64,000 bases of DNA, taken from NCBI GenBank assembly GCA_025331445.1, contig JAIWNE010000012.1, positions 186,001-250,000 on the forward strand, written 5' to 3'. This stretch comes from Blakeslea trispora. Its lineage: Eukaryota > Mucoromycota > Mucoromycetes > Mucorales > Choanephoraceae. Each line of letters begins with the position of its first letter. Within the stretch, counting starts at the first letter, position 1. The notes beneath the pieces were generated by a model. The model was not told the DNA's origin. It saw only the letters and a list, made by a program, of their open reading frames with translations, and made no database searches. A program made the translations under genes and the position numbers. Below, one piece after another: positions 38,791-50,032 of the stretch.

Positions 38791-39432
38791 CTGAGCAAAT
38801 TTGAACTGTCTATATATTCCTTTTTGGTTTGAGGAATTAGTAAAAAAAAAAAAAAAGAGAGGGTATGATAACAAACGAGAAAGAAACACTCTCAATGTGT
38901 TTTTATTTTGTAGTCGTAATTTATAGGTTTCATTGTATGATCTTTTTATAGTATCGAGGTACCTTGCTCATTTTGTAATGTTGAGCATTGTTGTTGATAA
39001 GAGACTACTTTGGTCTGAGCGACTTAATTAATTATCAACATCATAAGGTGGCACCTTATCCCAATCAGGGTCTTATGAGCTCACCAAGTTTTACAAAGAC
39101 CGTAAATATGGTAAATTCCGGTCTATCCATCAGGGCCTAATGTATGTCAAGTTTTTGTAACACTCGGGTATAGTCAATTCATTTTGAAAGAAACATTCTT
39201 ATTGCATTTGAAAAAAAAAAAAGTCTACAGGCTTCTTTTTTTTAATTTCAAAAGACTGTTGACGTATTGTTTTGTGTTTCTTCAGAGTTGCTATCAGAAT
39301 GTCTGATATTAAATTATATGCTTGAAAGAAAAAAAATGCCAATAACAAAACTAGTTTTTATGAATAGAACCAGCATATTTTTACAATCAAAATGATGAAA
39401 CTAAAAAAAACAGTCAATAAGATAATAGTGTT
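38791..39432. other. Intergenic, PL8 copy 2 promoter
   Basis: AT-rich with poly-A and poly-T runs. Read on the minus strand, CTATAAAAAGAT near 38940-38951, about 150 bp upstream of the start, is a possible TATA element. No gene is supported. Confidence 0.5.
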
Positions 39433-40661
39433 TTATTCAACACAAATGATCTTGCGAACTCGATTGCGCAAATCTTCTCCAAAGCCAATGCTGTCTAAAT
39501 AATTGTCAATTGACCCGTATTCTCTTACAAGAAAATTCAATAAATCATGCATATACTGTAAACCAAAAAAAAAAAAAGATTGATATTAGTTCAAACTGCA
39601 TTTATTTTTCTTGTGAAATTTTACCTGAGGTGGAGCTTGAGCAAAATCTTCTGATAGACCAGATCGTCGCACTTCTTCCAACATCACATTATAGACAGGC
39701 GCCAAACCTTTTTGTGTTTTGGCATAGTCATTCACAATAACATCTTGAGGTACTCCAGCAATAGCCATAATGAAGGCCGATACCATACCTGTTCTATCCT
39801 TTCCTTGTGTACAATGGATTTCGATAGGATAATTAGAGGGGTCTGTAAAGACCATCAGTGCCTCCCGTATTTCATCTTTACAATAAGTAGCAAATTCTTT
39901 GTACATTTGGTTAACACCCATTGGTGACAATACTTGTTGACTTATGATATAAGCTGCCCTTTTCCTTTGACAGAAAAGCATGAGATAAATAACATACAAT
40001 TTCAAGCGGAATGAGCATGAAGCGAACACACAATAACGCTGAAAGTTTCTGCCTGCAAAATCAATTCGATATTTTTTTCGTACAAGTGAACCTTTCCCTG
40101 TAGTATCAATCTCCTCTAAAGCGACACTTTCTTTGTGCTTTGGAGAATCCTTCATGATTGCCTTTGGGTCTATCTTTAGCATGACTGTTAGACGATTTAG
40201 ATATTGCTAAACTTTTTTTTATATGCCAATGTCTTACATTAACAAGCGCGCTTGTAGGAAAACTCTTATCGATAGGTAGTCCTTCACGTCCTTCCATGCT
40301 AATTAAGAATGACCATCAGATCTATCGTAAATTGATGCCTCCTGTTTTTTTTTTTGGAATTCGACCTTACCCTGTACGTAAATCAAGGATTGTGTTGATA
40401 TGGTGCGCCTGAATAAACGCATCGACATCCTCTTGCCTCATATTGTCCAACGTTGCAGATCGAAACACTAAGCCTTCTTTGATGTATCTATTATTGTAAT
40501 AAGTTTGTTGTCTCTCGTTGTGTCTGCCTGTCGTTAACTAGTTGATTTACATACTTTTTGTTTTCAGCATTTTCAGCAGAGGATACTCCGAGATCTCGAA
40601 AGTTTAGAACTCCAAAGCTTCCTTCTACCTTGTTATAATATGCGTCTGATAATTGAGCCAT
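39433..40661 (-). CDS. Tyrosine/phosphoinositide phosphatase, Y_phosphatase3 family
   Basis: Five exons (40661-40555, 40487-40371, 40298-40238, 40173-39625, 39555-39433) give 318 aa. The active-site P-loop HCTQGKDRTG (C-x5-R) is intact. The other family marks are FRDLG near the start, FRSATLDNM, ILDLRT, and VIVNDYA after the P-loop. Lysine and aspartate inside the loop are shared with MptpB-like enzymes that act on phosphotyrosine and on phosphoinositides, so either substrate is possible. The junction 40238/40173 was chosen because it is the only one keeping frame with a GT-AG pair. No signal peptide or membrane span is seen, so the enzyme is probably cytosolic. Confidence 0.85.
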
Positions 40662-41030
40662 CTGCCTGTTTGTTACTCTAAGTAATTCTCAATCTATAGT
40701 TTTGTCGAAAAATCAATGTTTAAAAGATCAAGATAAAAGAAAAAAAAGACAAAGCAAAGAAAAACATTAAAATAATGAAATACACATCATAGTGACATAT
40801 TGGTCTCTTGAAATTAAAAGTCAGGTAGAAGTTATGGATCATATTACAAAATTGGTTCCAGTCTCTTAGTCTTTAAATGGCTTCACTTTTTCACAATTCA
40901 ATACATGTATTCAGAGTATCAAACATGTTGAAAATGAAAGCCTTTGCAGTTTCAAGGATTAAAGCTAGTCAATTCATATTTTTTTAAAAAAAGAAAGAAC
41001 AAGTCAAGGAGTTGACACTCATGTCCAAAG
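40662..41030. other. Intergenic, phosphatase promoter
   Basis: AT-rich with poly-A runs; no gene seen. Confidence 0.5.
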
Positions 41031-41710
41031 TTGAACCCATCTGTGCTGTAGCCATTTCCCAAAGGATGAAGAATCCAACTCTAATAAAAATCTTATGGAT
41101 ATCTTTGATCGACTCAAAAAGGCTTTCAATGCTATTGCTATTAAAAAAAAAGAGAGAGAGAAAACTATGAGCAAAAGGACTCTATGCCAAGATGGCAAAA
41201 AGGCACCAGAAACCCTTAGTTTATTATTGCATAATCCAGTCGAGCTAGTACTTCTGTAGCTCAAGCTTAACCGAGGATCTTGGAATCAACTCGTCTCGTC
41301 ACTCTTGCCGATGATCCTAGAAATGGTATCTATGGATGTTATACTAACATTGTTATCTTTCAAGGCCTCGAAGATGTTATTGTTGCGGTGATAAATAGGC
41401 TGCTATGTACTGAAGTTGCTCTGTAAAATGAATCTAGTTCACTGCCTACTCAGCAAATGGTTGTTTCTAATGTCTTTAAAGAAAGAAAAAAAGATACATA
41501 TAGACTACCCTTCCTTTCAAGACTGTAATCGAGAATCGGCCGATGGTTTATTACAATTAGACGCTGGGAATAAGCAAAAGGATTCATCTTTGTAAATAAG
41601 AGACTGGTGCATATGAAAGCAAGGATCGTATCAAGGAATAGTTTTGATCGAGCATCACCAGCAAATGCTGCTAATGTTGGCTTCTTCTTTGCTTCCTGAG
41701 ATTGAATGGG
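41031..41710 (+). pseudogene. Decayed coding-like region, identity unknown
   Basis: Several stretches read like protein in shifting frames: MDIFDRLKKAFNAIA near 41077, RILESTRLVTLADDPRNGIY near 41275, and a Ser/Ala/Asn-rich piece near 41640. They are separated by stops and frame changes with no plausible introns to remove them all. I do not recognise the family. It may be a dead gene or chance; the call is tentative. Confidence 0.3.
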
Positions 41711-41916
41711 ATGTGCCTAGAGCATTGCTATTTTTAAGTGTATACTTTAGATTTGTGTCTTTAGATTTGTGTCATTTTATTTAGTCAAGAAAGATCCCCC
41801 TTTCTCTATGTATGCTAAGAAGAAGGAGCAAGAAGTGTATTTACAAGTTGGAATGAGATTGAAATATTGTACATAATAATAATAAAAAGAAAGGTAGATC
41901 AAAAAAAATGTTCTGC

Positions 41917-42479
41917 CTATTGTAAGAAATCGGGACCAACAGGTGCTTGATAACCAGAAGTAGCTTCCAATTCAGGTAGAGGCTCTAGGGACAAATACAC
42001 AATTATGACAGGAATTTTCTTGTTGACTTGAACACTACAAGAGAAACGGGTCAGCACAAAATCCGAAAAAAAAAAGAAACGGACCATTCATGTCTTACCT
42101 ATCTAGCTCTTTGTCTTCAATTGCATCCCATTGCTCAACCACAGATACGCTTCCCAATTGAGTATATTGATGAAGTGTTCCCTGCATTTTTCGCTTGACT
42201 AATTCCACTACAGTCACAGTCTTATTAATGTTTTGTCCTTTACCAGTCAGGATAATATGATCTTTTTGCTTCTTCTATCAAAAAAATAATTCTTGTTTTG
42301 AATAAAAAAAACAAATATTTAAAGAAACTACTTTGATGACGGTACCTGGAATAACTCGAGACACACATCTACATATGCGTTGATTTTATTGTGGCTAATT
42401 CGAACCTCATTTTCTGCTGGTGGGGGCTGTTGACTTTCAGTTGCTGAGACGTCCTTCTTGCTTCTTTTATAGTCTTCCA
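41917..42479 (-). CDS. Alba-domain protein (RNase P/MRP p25-like), 5' end unresolved
   Basis: Three exons are clear (42479-42346, 42274-42099, 42034-41917), ending QAPVGPDFLQ. The Alba core is visible: EVRISHNKINAYVDVCLELF, then HIILTGKGQNINKTVTVVEL with the GKG nucleic-acid loop, LHQYTQLGSVSVVEQW, and the final strand IPVIIVYLS. Alba proteins of this type bind RNA and include the Rpp25/Pop6 subunits of RNase P and MRP. The first exon seen begins in mid-codon after an AG at 42480-42481, so a short upstream exon with the start codon must exist. Candidates lie between 42490 and 42600 but none is compelling. Confidence 0.75.
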
Positions 42480-42691
42480 CTATGATTTTAATCAAGAAAG
42501 TAAGTCAGTGATGATTGTTACAAGCTATATATCTTGAAAAAGAACAGAGAGGTATTATTATCAGATGCAACATGGTTTTCTGTATCATTTTCATTTCAGT
42601 TTCTCTGTTCAAAAAAAAAAAGAACACTTTCTCTTTCCACTCCTCAAATTTTTTCTGCTAAACTCCTCGCAAAACATGTATTTGCTTTAAA

Positions 42692-43455
42692 CTACAAGTT
42701 GCAATTGTCTGATTTAGCAATTTCAATATGCCTTTTGTGAATCCACCCAAAAATAAACAAGTGCTTGAGTATACTTGGGTTCAGTTCAAAAGAAAGCAAG
42801 CTTTTTTTTTTCTTTCTTGGGAAAGAAAAAAAAATATTGTTGAGCCATCCTTTACCAGCAGTATGCGAGCTACGACATAGCTGGTCTAACAATGACTGCA
42901 AGCAATAGATCGAGCTTAGTCTTTCTATTGCTTCTTTGTTTGATCTATGTTCGGCCTTACGCTGACCTATCCAATACTCGAGATAGGCAACAAGATTTCG
43001 AACAGTAATGAAATAAATTTCGGATAACAGTTGTGGATGAGGAAGAGAAAGCGACTTGAACTCGAGAAACTTTGTTGAAATGAAATCCGACCTTTTACGT
43101 GATCATCATGTATTATCCTCTTTTTCTTTTTTTTCGTAGTGAATTACTTACTGATTGCGCTCAAGTCGCGTCTTTATAAAGAAGAAAAAAAAATATTAGA
43201 ACTTTCAAAAAATATAACTGAAAATAAAAGTGTGGCTCGGAGAGCAAATACCACATCCTTTGTCTTCGCTTTGGTAACACGGTTAATAAGCCACTATAGG
43301 TGAATAATGATCATTTCTGAGAATAAAGCGCGGCTTGAAGCTTATATCCATATCAGGATTCATATTAGGCACAACTCACAATTGAGGTTCCAGAAGTGCC
43401 AATTTTTTTTTCCTGATAGCCTGTCCAATTAAGATCAAAAACCACTGAGTTTTCT
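42692..43455 (-). CDS. Unrecognised protein, 5' end unresolved
   Basis: Four exons fit together in frame: 43455-43380, 43293-43252, 43171-43152 (20 nt) and 43091-42692. About 178 residues result. The beginning reads SVVFDLNWTGYQEKKIGTSG, then WLINRVTKAKTKDV, and a helical part including EYWIGQRKAEHRSNKEAIER and LQSLLDQLCRSS, ending SDNCNL before a TAG. I do not recognise the family. The first exon begins after an AG at 43456-43457 in phase, with no ATG in frame upstream before a stop, so the true start exon is missing from the model. It is transcribed away from the HMG-CoA reductase gene, whose start is only about 245 bp away, so the start exon must lie inside a very short shared promoter. 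Confidence 0.5.
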
Positions 43456-43699
43456 CTATATATTTTTTTTTTTCATAATTCTTAACTCTTCTTCCTCTCT
43501 CTCTCTCTCTCTCTCTTTTTGGCTTGCAAAAAAAATCTTTAGTAATACCAAAGAAAGCAAACCTTTTCCTTTTCTTATTTCCTTGCTTGTTTTTTAATTT
43601 TTGATTTCTCTATGCTTTAAATACCCATTTCTTTCTTTCTTCTGCTATTACCTATCTTTTCATTCCTCTCCCCCCTCTCTCTCTTGGTCTATAAACATC
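43456..43699. promoter_or_regulatory. CT-rich divergent promoter
   Basis: Contains a perfect CT microsatellite (about 43495-43517), further CT tracts close to the HMG-CoA reductase ATG and several poly-T runs. CT-rich leaders next to the start are common in this window. No gene is called inside. Confidence 0.5.
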
Positions 43700-45405
43700 A
43701 TGAAGTCCTCTTTTAAAAGTTTGTTTGACATTTATGCTGTTTATATACAGCATCCTGTGTTTTCCAAGTGGTTCATTCTTGCTTTTGTTCTTTCGATTTT
43801 CCTCAACACTTATCTACTGAACGCTTCGAAGCAACAGCCCAAAGTGATAATCAAAAAGGTTATTGAGCGGGTAGAAGTACCAAGTAGAGAACAACCTAAA
43901 TCAGTCATAAAGCCCTCCTCCAAGAAACACTCTTCTCATCATCAGTCTGATGTCATTCGCCCTCTTGATGAAGTATTGGGTTTGCTCGGAACACCCGAGG
44001 CCTTGACTGATGAAGAGATCATCTCTATTGTTCAAGCTGGTAAAATGGCCCCCTATGCTCTTGAAAAGGTCTTGGGCGATTTAGAGCGCGCTGTCCATAT
44101 CCGTCGTGCTTTGATCTCCCGTGACTCTCGTACGAAAACTTTGGAAGACAGTATGCTTCCCGTGAAAAACTATCATTATGATAAAGTCATGGGTGCTTGT
44201 TGTGAAAATGTCATTGGTTATATGCCTATTCCAGTAGGTGTCGCAGGTAAGAAGTTCAACAAGTCGCGATATTTGACAAGTTGCTCATCATTTTCGAAAC
44301 AGGTCCTTTGGTGATTGATGGTGATTCTATTCATATTCCCATGGCAACTACGGAAGGTTGTTTAGTTGCTTCTACTGCCAGAGGTTGTAAAGCAATCAAT
44401 GCTGGTGGTGGTGCCAACACAATTGTTGTTGCTGATGGTATGACTCGAGGTCCTTGTGTCGAATTTCCTACAATCACTCGCGCTGCTGACTGTAAACGAT
44501 GGATTAAACAAGAGGGTGAAGCTATCGTGACCGAGGCATTCAATTCAACTTCTCGTTTTGCTCGTGTTCGTAAATTGAAAGTTGCTCTTGCCGGTCGTCT
44601 AGTCTACATCCGTTTCTCTACCACTACAGGTGATGCAATGGGCATGAACATGATCTCCAAGGGTTGTGAAAAGGCTTTAAGCAAGATTGCTGAGAGATAT
44701 CCTGATATGCAGATCATTTCTCTTTCTGGTAACTATTGTACTGACAAGAAACCTGCTGCTATCAACTGGATTGAAGGACGTGGTAAATCTGTTGTTGCTG
44801 AGGCTGTCATCCCTGGTACGGTTGTCGAAAAGGTATTGAAGACCTCTGTTAGTGCTTTGGTTGAGCTGAACATCTCTAAAAACCTGGTTGGTTCTGCTAT
44901 GGCTGGCTCCGTCGGTGGCTTTAACGCTCATGCTGCTAATATTCTAACTGCCATTTACCTTGCTACTGGTCAAGATCCTGCTCAAAATGTAGAGAGTTCT
45001 AACTGTATTACTTTGATGAAAGCTGTCAATGGCGAAAGAGACCTTCATATCTCTTGTACAATGCCCTGTATTGAAGTAGGCACCATTGGTGGTGGTACTA
45101 TTTTGCCTCCTCAACAAGCCATGTTGGATTTCATTGGTGTGCGTGGTCCTCACCCTACCGAACCTGGTGCCAATGCCCGTCGCCTTGCTCGTGTTATCTG
45201 TGCCTCTGTGATGGCTGGTGAATTGTCTTTATGTGCAGCTTTGGCTGCTGGTCATCTTGTAAAGGCACACATGGCTCATAATCGTAATACCACTGCTGCT
45301 GCCGCTGTTGTTCCTGCCCCTAAGGCCATAGTTGATGTCTCTACACCTCCTGCTACACCTGCAGAAAAGAATGATCCTATTCCTGGAAGTTGTATCAAGT
45401 CATAG
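43700..45405 (+). CDS. 3-hydroxy-3-methylglutaryl-CoA reductase, short form without sterol-sensing domain
   Basis: Two exons (43700-44246, 44303-45405) give 549 aa. It makes mevalonate from HMG-CoA with NADPH for sterols, carotenoids and other isoprenoids. Catalytic features are present: [17 protein letters not shown] (HMG-CoA site), the glutamate in [18 protein letters not shown], the lysine in DKKPAAINW, the aspartate in GQDPAQN, GTIGGGT (cofactor loop) and the histidine in [14 protein letters not shown]. The N-terminus has only one hydrophobic span (about residues 24-43, [17 protein letters not shown]) followed by a basic linker; the usual multi-span sterol-sensing region is absent. The start MKSSFKSLF at 43700 is preferred to the ATG at 43601, which lies in a CT-rich leader. 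Confidence 0.93.
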
Positions 45406-45573
45406 AATTAATATTATATATATATCATATACAAAAAAAAGAAAAAAAAAACACTACATCTATTTATATTTCTCCATGTACACACACACACACACATATA
45501 AAAACTCTTTATTTTCCAATATTTTGCTTTTATAAATAATCTTATTTCATTCTAAATAAACTGTTTTTTTTTA
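45406..45573. repeat. Convergent 3' flanks with CA microsatellite
   Basis: A CA/AC run at about 45480-45496 and A/T runs lie between the stops of the HMG-CoA reductase and the methyltransferase. Confidence 0.6.
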
Positions 45574-47218
45574 TTAATCATCAAACCCTGCTGAGAGCTG
45601 TGCAATATCATCTATGTTTTCATGGTTTAACTCTGGTATCGGTCGAGCCTCCTCTGTACTTGAAGTTTGTAGGCAGTTTTTATTTAAGGCTGCTGGTCGA
45701 TCATGATCATCAGCAAACCTGACAGCATGAAGTTTTGACTGATGAGCAATTTCACTAAGGGCAGAATCTGAACTCTTTCGCTTCCTACTATTGACCATAT
45801 TGTCTTTAGGTGGAATGAGTGAATAGCGTCTTGTCATATGTAACACAGAATCAACAATATCCTGGTGATGAAACTCGGCCAAACATAGCGCCTTTCTCCC
45901 CCAACAATTATAATAATCAAAATGAGAATGACATGTACGGTTTTCCTCGATGACAATATCCAACGTCTTGTCATAATCCTCTGTGCGTATACCATTCATC
46001 TTTTGGAAGAACGCACGGTAGCTCTCACAAGCTGTCCTCAGAGAGTTCCGTGCCATGTTTCCCAATGCTCCTGGCAAGTCGAAATGAAGTTGTCGAATCT
46101 GGCGATGTATGTCTACAATGTCGCCTGTTTCTTTCATTAGATCAAGCATTCGTGTAGCCCAAATGATGTCTATGTTATGATTTTCTTTCATTCCAGTAAT
46201 AACTATAGTTTCTCGGCAAATCGAATGAGTGATGGAGTAAATTCATCAAAAGTGCAAGTAATACATACAGTGCTTGAAGAAATCTTGTGTAGCAGGCCCT
46301 ATATTATGTAATATAGGATCGATTTCTCGAAACTCGACATAACCACCAGGCTTTAGCAAGCGTTTTATTTCATTCATGACAAGCTATTGTTAATTCTTGC
46401 TTAATAAAACAAAATGAAAAAAACATACCCCCCTCAAAACTTACTTCCCACTCTTGATTGGAAAAACAGGTATAGACGTGACGCATATGTATATAATCAA
46501 AACACTCATCAGGATAGGGTAAACCATTGAGCACATCGCATTGGGTGAAGAAAGTATTAGGAGGCTTGATGGCTGTAGGATATATAGGTGCAATATCAAT
46601 ACCGTAAAACTCAGCATTTGGGAATTCTGTAGCCATCTCCAGAATCCAAGTACCTGTGCCACAAGCAACATCAAGCACTTTAGGTAAGGGTATACATTGT
46701 TGTTCTTGTTGTTGTTGTTGACAATCACTTGAGTCTGAGTTTCGTTTTGATTGTTTTAATGACAATAATTCTTTTACAGGTGCTGAGAAATTACCGTCAA
46801 ATAGATACTTGTAAATAAAATGCTAAAAATAAAAACAATAGAAAAAAAAATTGACGCTCATTTCATTACTATGGAAATAACTGCAAAATCTTACCACTTG
46901 TACAAGTCTATCTTGCTCAATCTCATCGTTTGGCAGAATGTATTTATTGTTGTAGTATTGATATCTTCTACCATTCATGATATAACTGTCGCTTCTAATG
47001 CTCTGAGGTGAAGTACTTGTAGGTGAAGGTGGAAGTGACGCAATTTTGTCAAGCTTAACAGGATCCTCTCGGCTACATGTTTTCTGCATATCAGGAAAAT
47101 CTTGTTTATTTGAAACATCAACAGTAGATGTGGTGTGATCTTTTTTGAAAATATCGATGCCTTCCTTTGAAAGCCTTTTGAAAGGCTCTTTTAACTTTTT
47201 TGAGTGAGAGCTACCCAT
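45574..47218 (-). CDS. UMTA-type SAM-dependent methyltransferase with N-myristoylation signal
   Basis: Four exons (47218-46895, 46822-46445, 46383-46269, 46202-45574) give 481 aa. The SAM-binding motif I is VLDVACGTGTWILEMA, followed by EFYGIDIAP and the motif FDYIHMRHVYTCF; a GGYVEFREIDPI strand comes later. This pattern is that of fungal LaeA/UMTA-like methyltransferases, which are expanded in Mucorales; the substrate is unknown. The protein starts MGSSHSKK, a good N-myristoylation context, suggesting membrane attachment. A glutamine-rich insertion (QQQQQEQQ) interrupts the N-terminal part. The C-terminal 80 residues are polar and likely disordered. Its start faces the trehalose enzyme start across 242 bp. 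Confidence 0.88.
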
Positions 47219-47460
47219 GATAGCTTATGAAGAATTAAAAAGAAAAAAGCAAAAAAAATTAAAAAAAAAAAAAGTAGCAAAAAATTCTGTCGTAATTATA
47301 CAAGCCAATCAAAATCGAAATTCATGCAAGGCCATAGATGTTTCACGTGGATTTGATGGTTGATCCTTTTTTTTTGCAAGATATAAAAATCGATCTCATC
47401 TTATTTTACTTTTTTTTCCTCTTTTTTTTTCTCTATCTCAATTTTCATAAACATAAACAA
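47219..47460. promoter_or_regulatory. Short divergent promoter, methyltransferase / trehalose enzyme
   Basis: 242 bp separate two ATGs pointing apart. Poly-A sits next to the minus-strand start and a CT/poly-T tract next to the plus-strand start. The two genes may share control; this is inferred from spacing only. Confidence 0.5.
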
Positions 47461-49991
47461 ATGCCTCCTAATCCAACCCGTGTACCTATTCGAAGAACTT
47501 CTCGCCGTTTCTCTTCAGCACATGTACCTTTGGCTGTCTATCTCGGTGTTGACTTTGAAATCCGTGATGACAATACAAGCTGGTATGCTATCTCTGTTCA
47601 TGATGGCATGTATTCTACCGATTACTACCAAGGAGAACTCAAGAAGCATGACCCATCCAAATCTCCCAAAGAAATCATTATAGAGGCCTTTAACAAACTG
47701 CATGAAATCGTTCAACTATACTCAATGGCCCAAAACTATAAGGTCCAATTGGTTGCCTGCTCTTACGACATTGGTCGTCGCTTACTAAAGACCAGTGAAG
47801 AATTGATAGATTTTGAAGAGATCTATACAATGTCGAATTATTGGCAAGAGTTAGATGCCCTTCCATTTCGCGTAGAAACCCATGCTGGTTCACCTGATGA
47901 AAGAGCCAGTGCTGCAGTCAGAAAAGCTGTAATGTGGTAAGTCTTTTTTTATTATTATTTTCTACTTTTGAGCTTTTCTTGACAACATCTCTCATTAGGT
48001 TGAGTCCTAAATACCCTGGTAATTTACCCCGTATCTCTGTTGGTTATCGTCATGAGGTAAAGTAATCTACTTGAACTTCTCTTTGAAGTCATATTGACGT
48101 CTTTTAATCCTTTCTTCATGTCTTTCTGTTCATTCTTGTGTAACTCTTTTATGCTAGGTTGAAGGTAAGCATTGAGAGAAAGGGGAAAAAAGAAAGCCCG
48201 TTAAATGAAGGTAACTGTTTAGTGGACTTTAATCATAATATTACCATGGTCAATTGCCTTGACTATCAAAATACTGTGCGTAAACAGACCTGGGACCTCT
48301 TTCAGAATATGGTCAAGCAATTCAAGGAAAGAAACCTAAAGGTCTCCTTTTTCAATTCAACCCCTCAAGGTGGTGGAGGTAAGGCATAAACCAAAAAATA
48401 AAGAAAGAAAGAATAGATGACTCATATGTCTTATAGTGGCCCTGATGCGTCATGCACTCATTCGATTGCTTCATTTGAATGGTGTTGACGTTCATTGTAA
48501 AGTATTCCGGTCATCCAAAGAAGCCTTTTTCCGAGCTAAACTTAATTTTTCCTAAAAATAGGGTATGTTGCTCGACCCAAACCCGAAGTGTTCGATATCA
48601 CAAAAAGAAAGTTCCATAATGTCCTTCAGGGTGTAGCCGACTCGAGTGTTTGGTTAACAGATGAAGATAAACAAGCCTTTATTGATTGGTCGGATGAAAA
48701 CGTAAGACGATTTTGGTTGGATGATAATGGTCCAATAAAGACATCGGATGTTATTGTCATTGACGACCCTCAAGGTAATGTCATTATAGAAGAAGCAAAA
48801 AAAAAAAAAAAAAAGAACTTGTATTCACTTGTCAAAAAATTCAGTCAGTGGTATTATTCCTTATATTCGTCAATATGCTCCCAATACACGTATCATCTTT
48901 AGATCTCATATTGAAGTTCGATCCGATTTAATCCAAGATCATCCTGATGGATCTACTGCAAACACTTGGAAGTAAAGTTCTTTCTTGAGCAAAAAAAACG
49001 AGAAAAAAAAAACGACTGATGACATTTGTTCTATAGTTTCTTGTGGGACTTTATAAAGTTAGCTGATGTATTTGTTGCTCATCCGATCAAGGGCTTTGTG
49101 CCAGCTGTTGTACCACCAGAAAACACAGTACTCCTGCCTGCTGCTACAGATCCCTTGGACGGCCTTAACAAACCTATGAACGATTGGTGTATTACTTATT
49201 ATCAATCCGTATTCAACCGAGTCTGTATGGATCTTGGTGTGAATGAAGTAGACTGGAATCGTCCTTATATCGTTCAGGTAGCTCGATTCGATCCTTCCAA
49301 GGGTATTCCCGATGTACTTGAGGCCTATCGCATCCTACGTCTCAAGATGGATAGTGAATTCGAAGACTACAGAATACCTCAGCTTGTCATTTGTGGTCAT
49401 GGTTCCATTGATGATCCTGATGGCACTTTGATTTTCGAACAAGTTCAGAACACCATCGAATCTACTAAATTTGCTTCCATTGCTAGTGACATTATTGCTG
49501 TTCGTTTGCCTCCCTCGGACCAACTGTTGAACATGATTCTGCGTGGTGCTTATGTTGCTCTACAACTATCGCATCGTGAAGGTTTTGAGGTCAAGGTAAC
49601 AGAGGCTTTGCACAAAGGCATCCCTGTGGTCGCCTATCAAGCAGGTGGTATCCCATTACAGATTCAACATGAAAAGAGTGGTTTCTTGTTGCCGATTGGT
49701 GCTGTTGACCAAGTAGCTGATGTTCTTTACCGACTTTTTAAGGAACCAGAGTTGCGTCGCAAGATGAGTGATAATGCAAAGGCTTGTGTGACAGAAGAGT
49801 TCTTTACTATCTGGAATGCCATGTCCTGGCTTCACATGTTCCTTGAGCTGACAGGTCAACAATCCGATGAAACACATCAAAATGGTGGACTCTTAAACGT
49901 CAATACATTGAAGCATACAACATTAGGTGATCAACGTAAAGTATCAGAGACTTGGAGAGAGAAATATATTTATGATCAAAGTCTTGAATAG
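47461..49991 (+). CDS. Trehalose phosphorylase/synthase, retaining GT4 (CCG-9/TSase type)
   Basis: Eight exons (47461-47936, 47999-48056, 48158-48164, 48211-48378, 48437-48496, 48562-48774, 48845-48971, 49037-49991) give 687 aa, the usual length for fungal trehalose phosphorylases. The fungal N-terminal domain (VPLAVYLGVDFEIRDDNTSW) precedes a GT-B fold: FNSTPQGGGVALMRHALIR in the first half, IVQVARFDPSKGIPDVLEAY in the nucleotide-sugar half, and the E-x7-E motif in HREGFEVKVTEALHKGIPVV. The enzyme reversibly forms trehalose from glucose and alpha-glucose-1-phosphate. A 7-nt exon (48158-48164) is required to keep frame between exons 2 and 4. Confidence 0.9.
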
Positions 49992-50032
49992 ACTGTATTT
50001 TTTATTTTATACAATAAATCTTGAATCCCTTT

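Noticed and set aside
42480..42694. Joining the unknown minus-strand gene to the Alba exons as one protein
   Set aside because: The unknown gene has its own in-frame stop, and the available donor (GTAGTT) gives the wrong phase for the Alba exon.
43495..43519. CT microsatellite as a regulatory element
   Set aside because: CT tracts precede many starts in this window (for example 11750, 43680, 63440), so it is a general leader feature rather than a specific site.
43601..43699. Upstream start extending HMG-CoA reductase by 33 residues
   Set aside because: The extra part translates a CT-rich leader into a Ser/Phe-rich string; the ATG at 43700 has normal context and begins a plausible protein.
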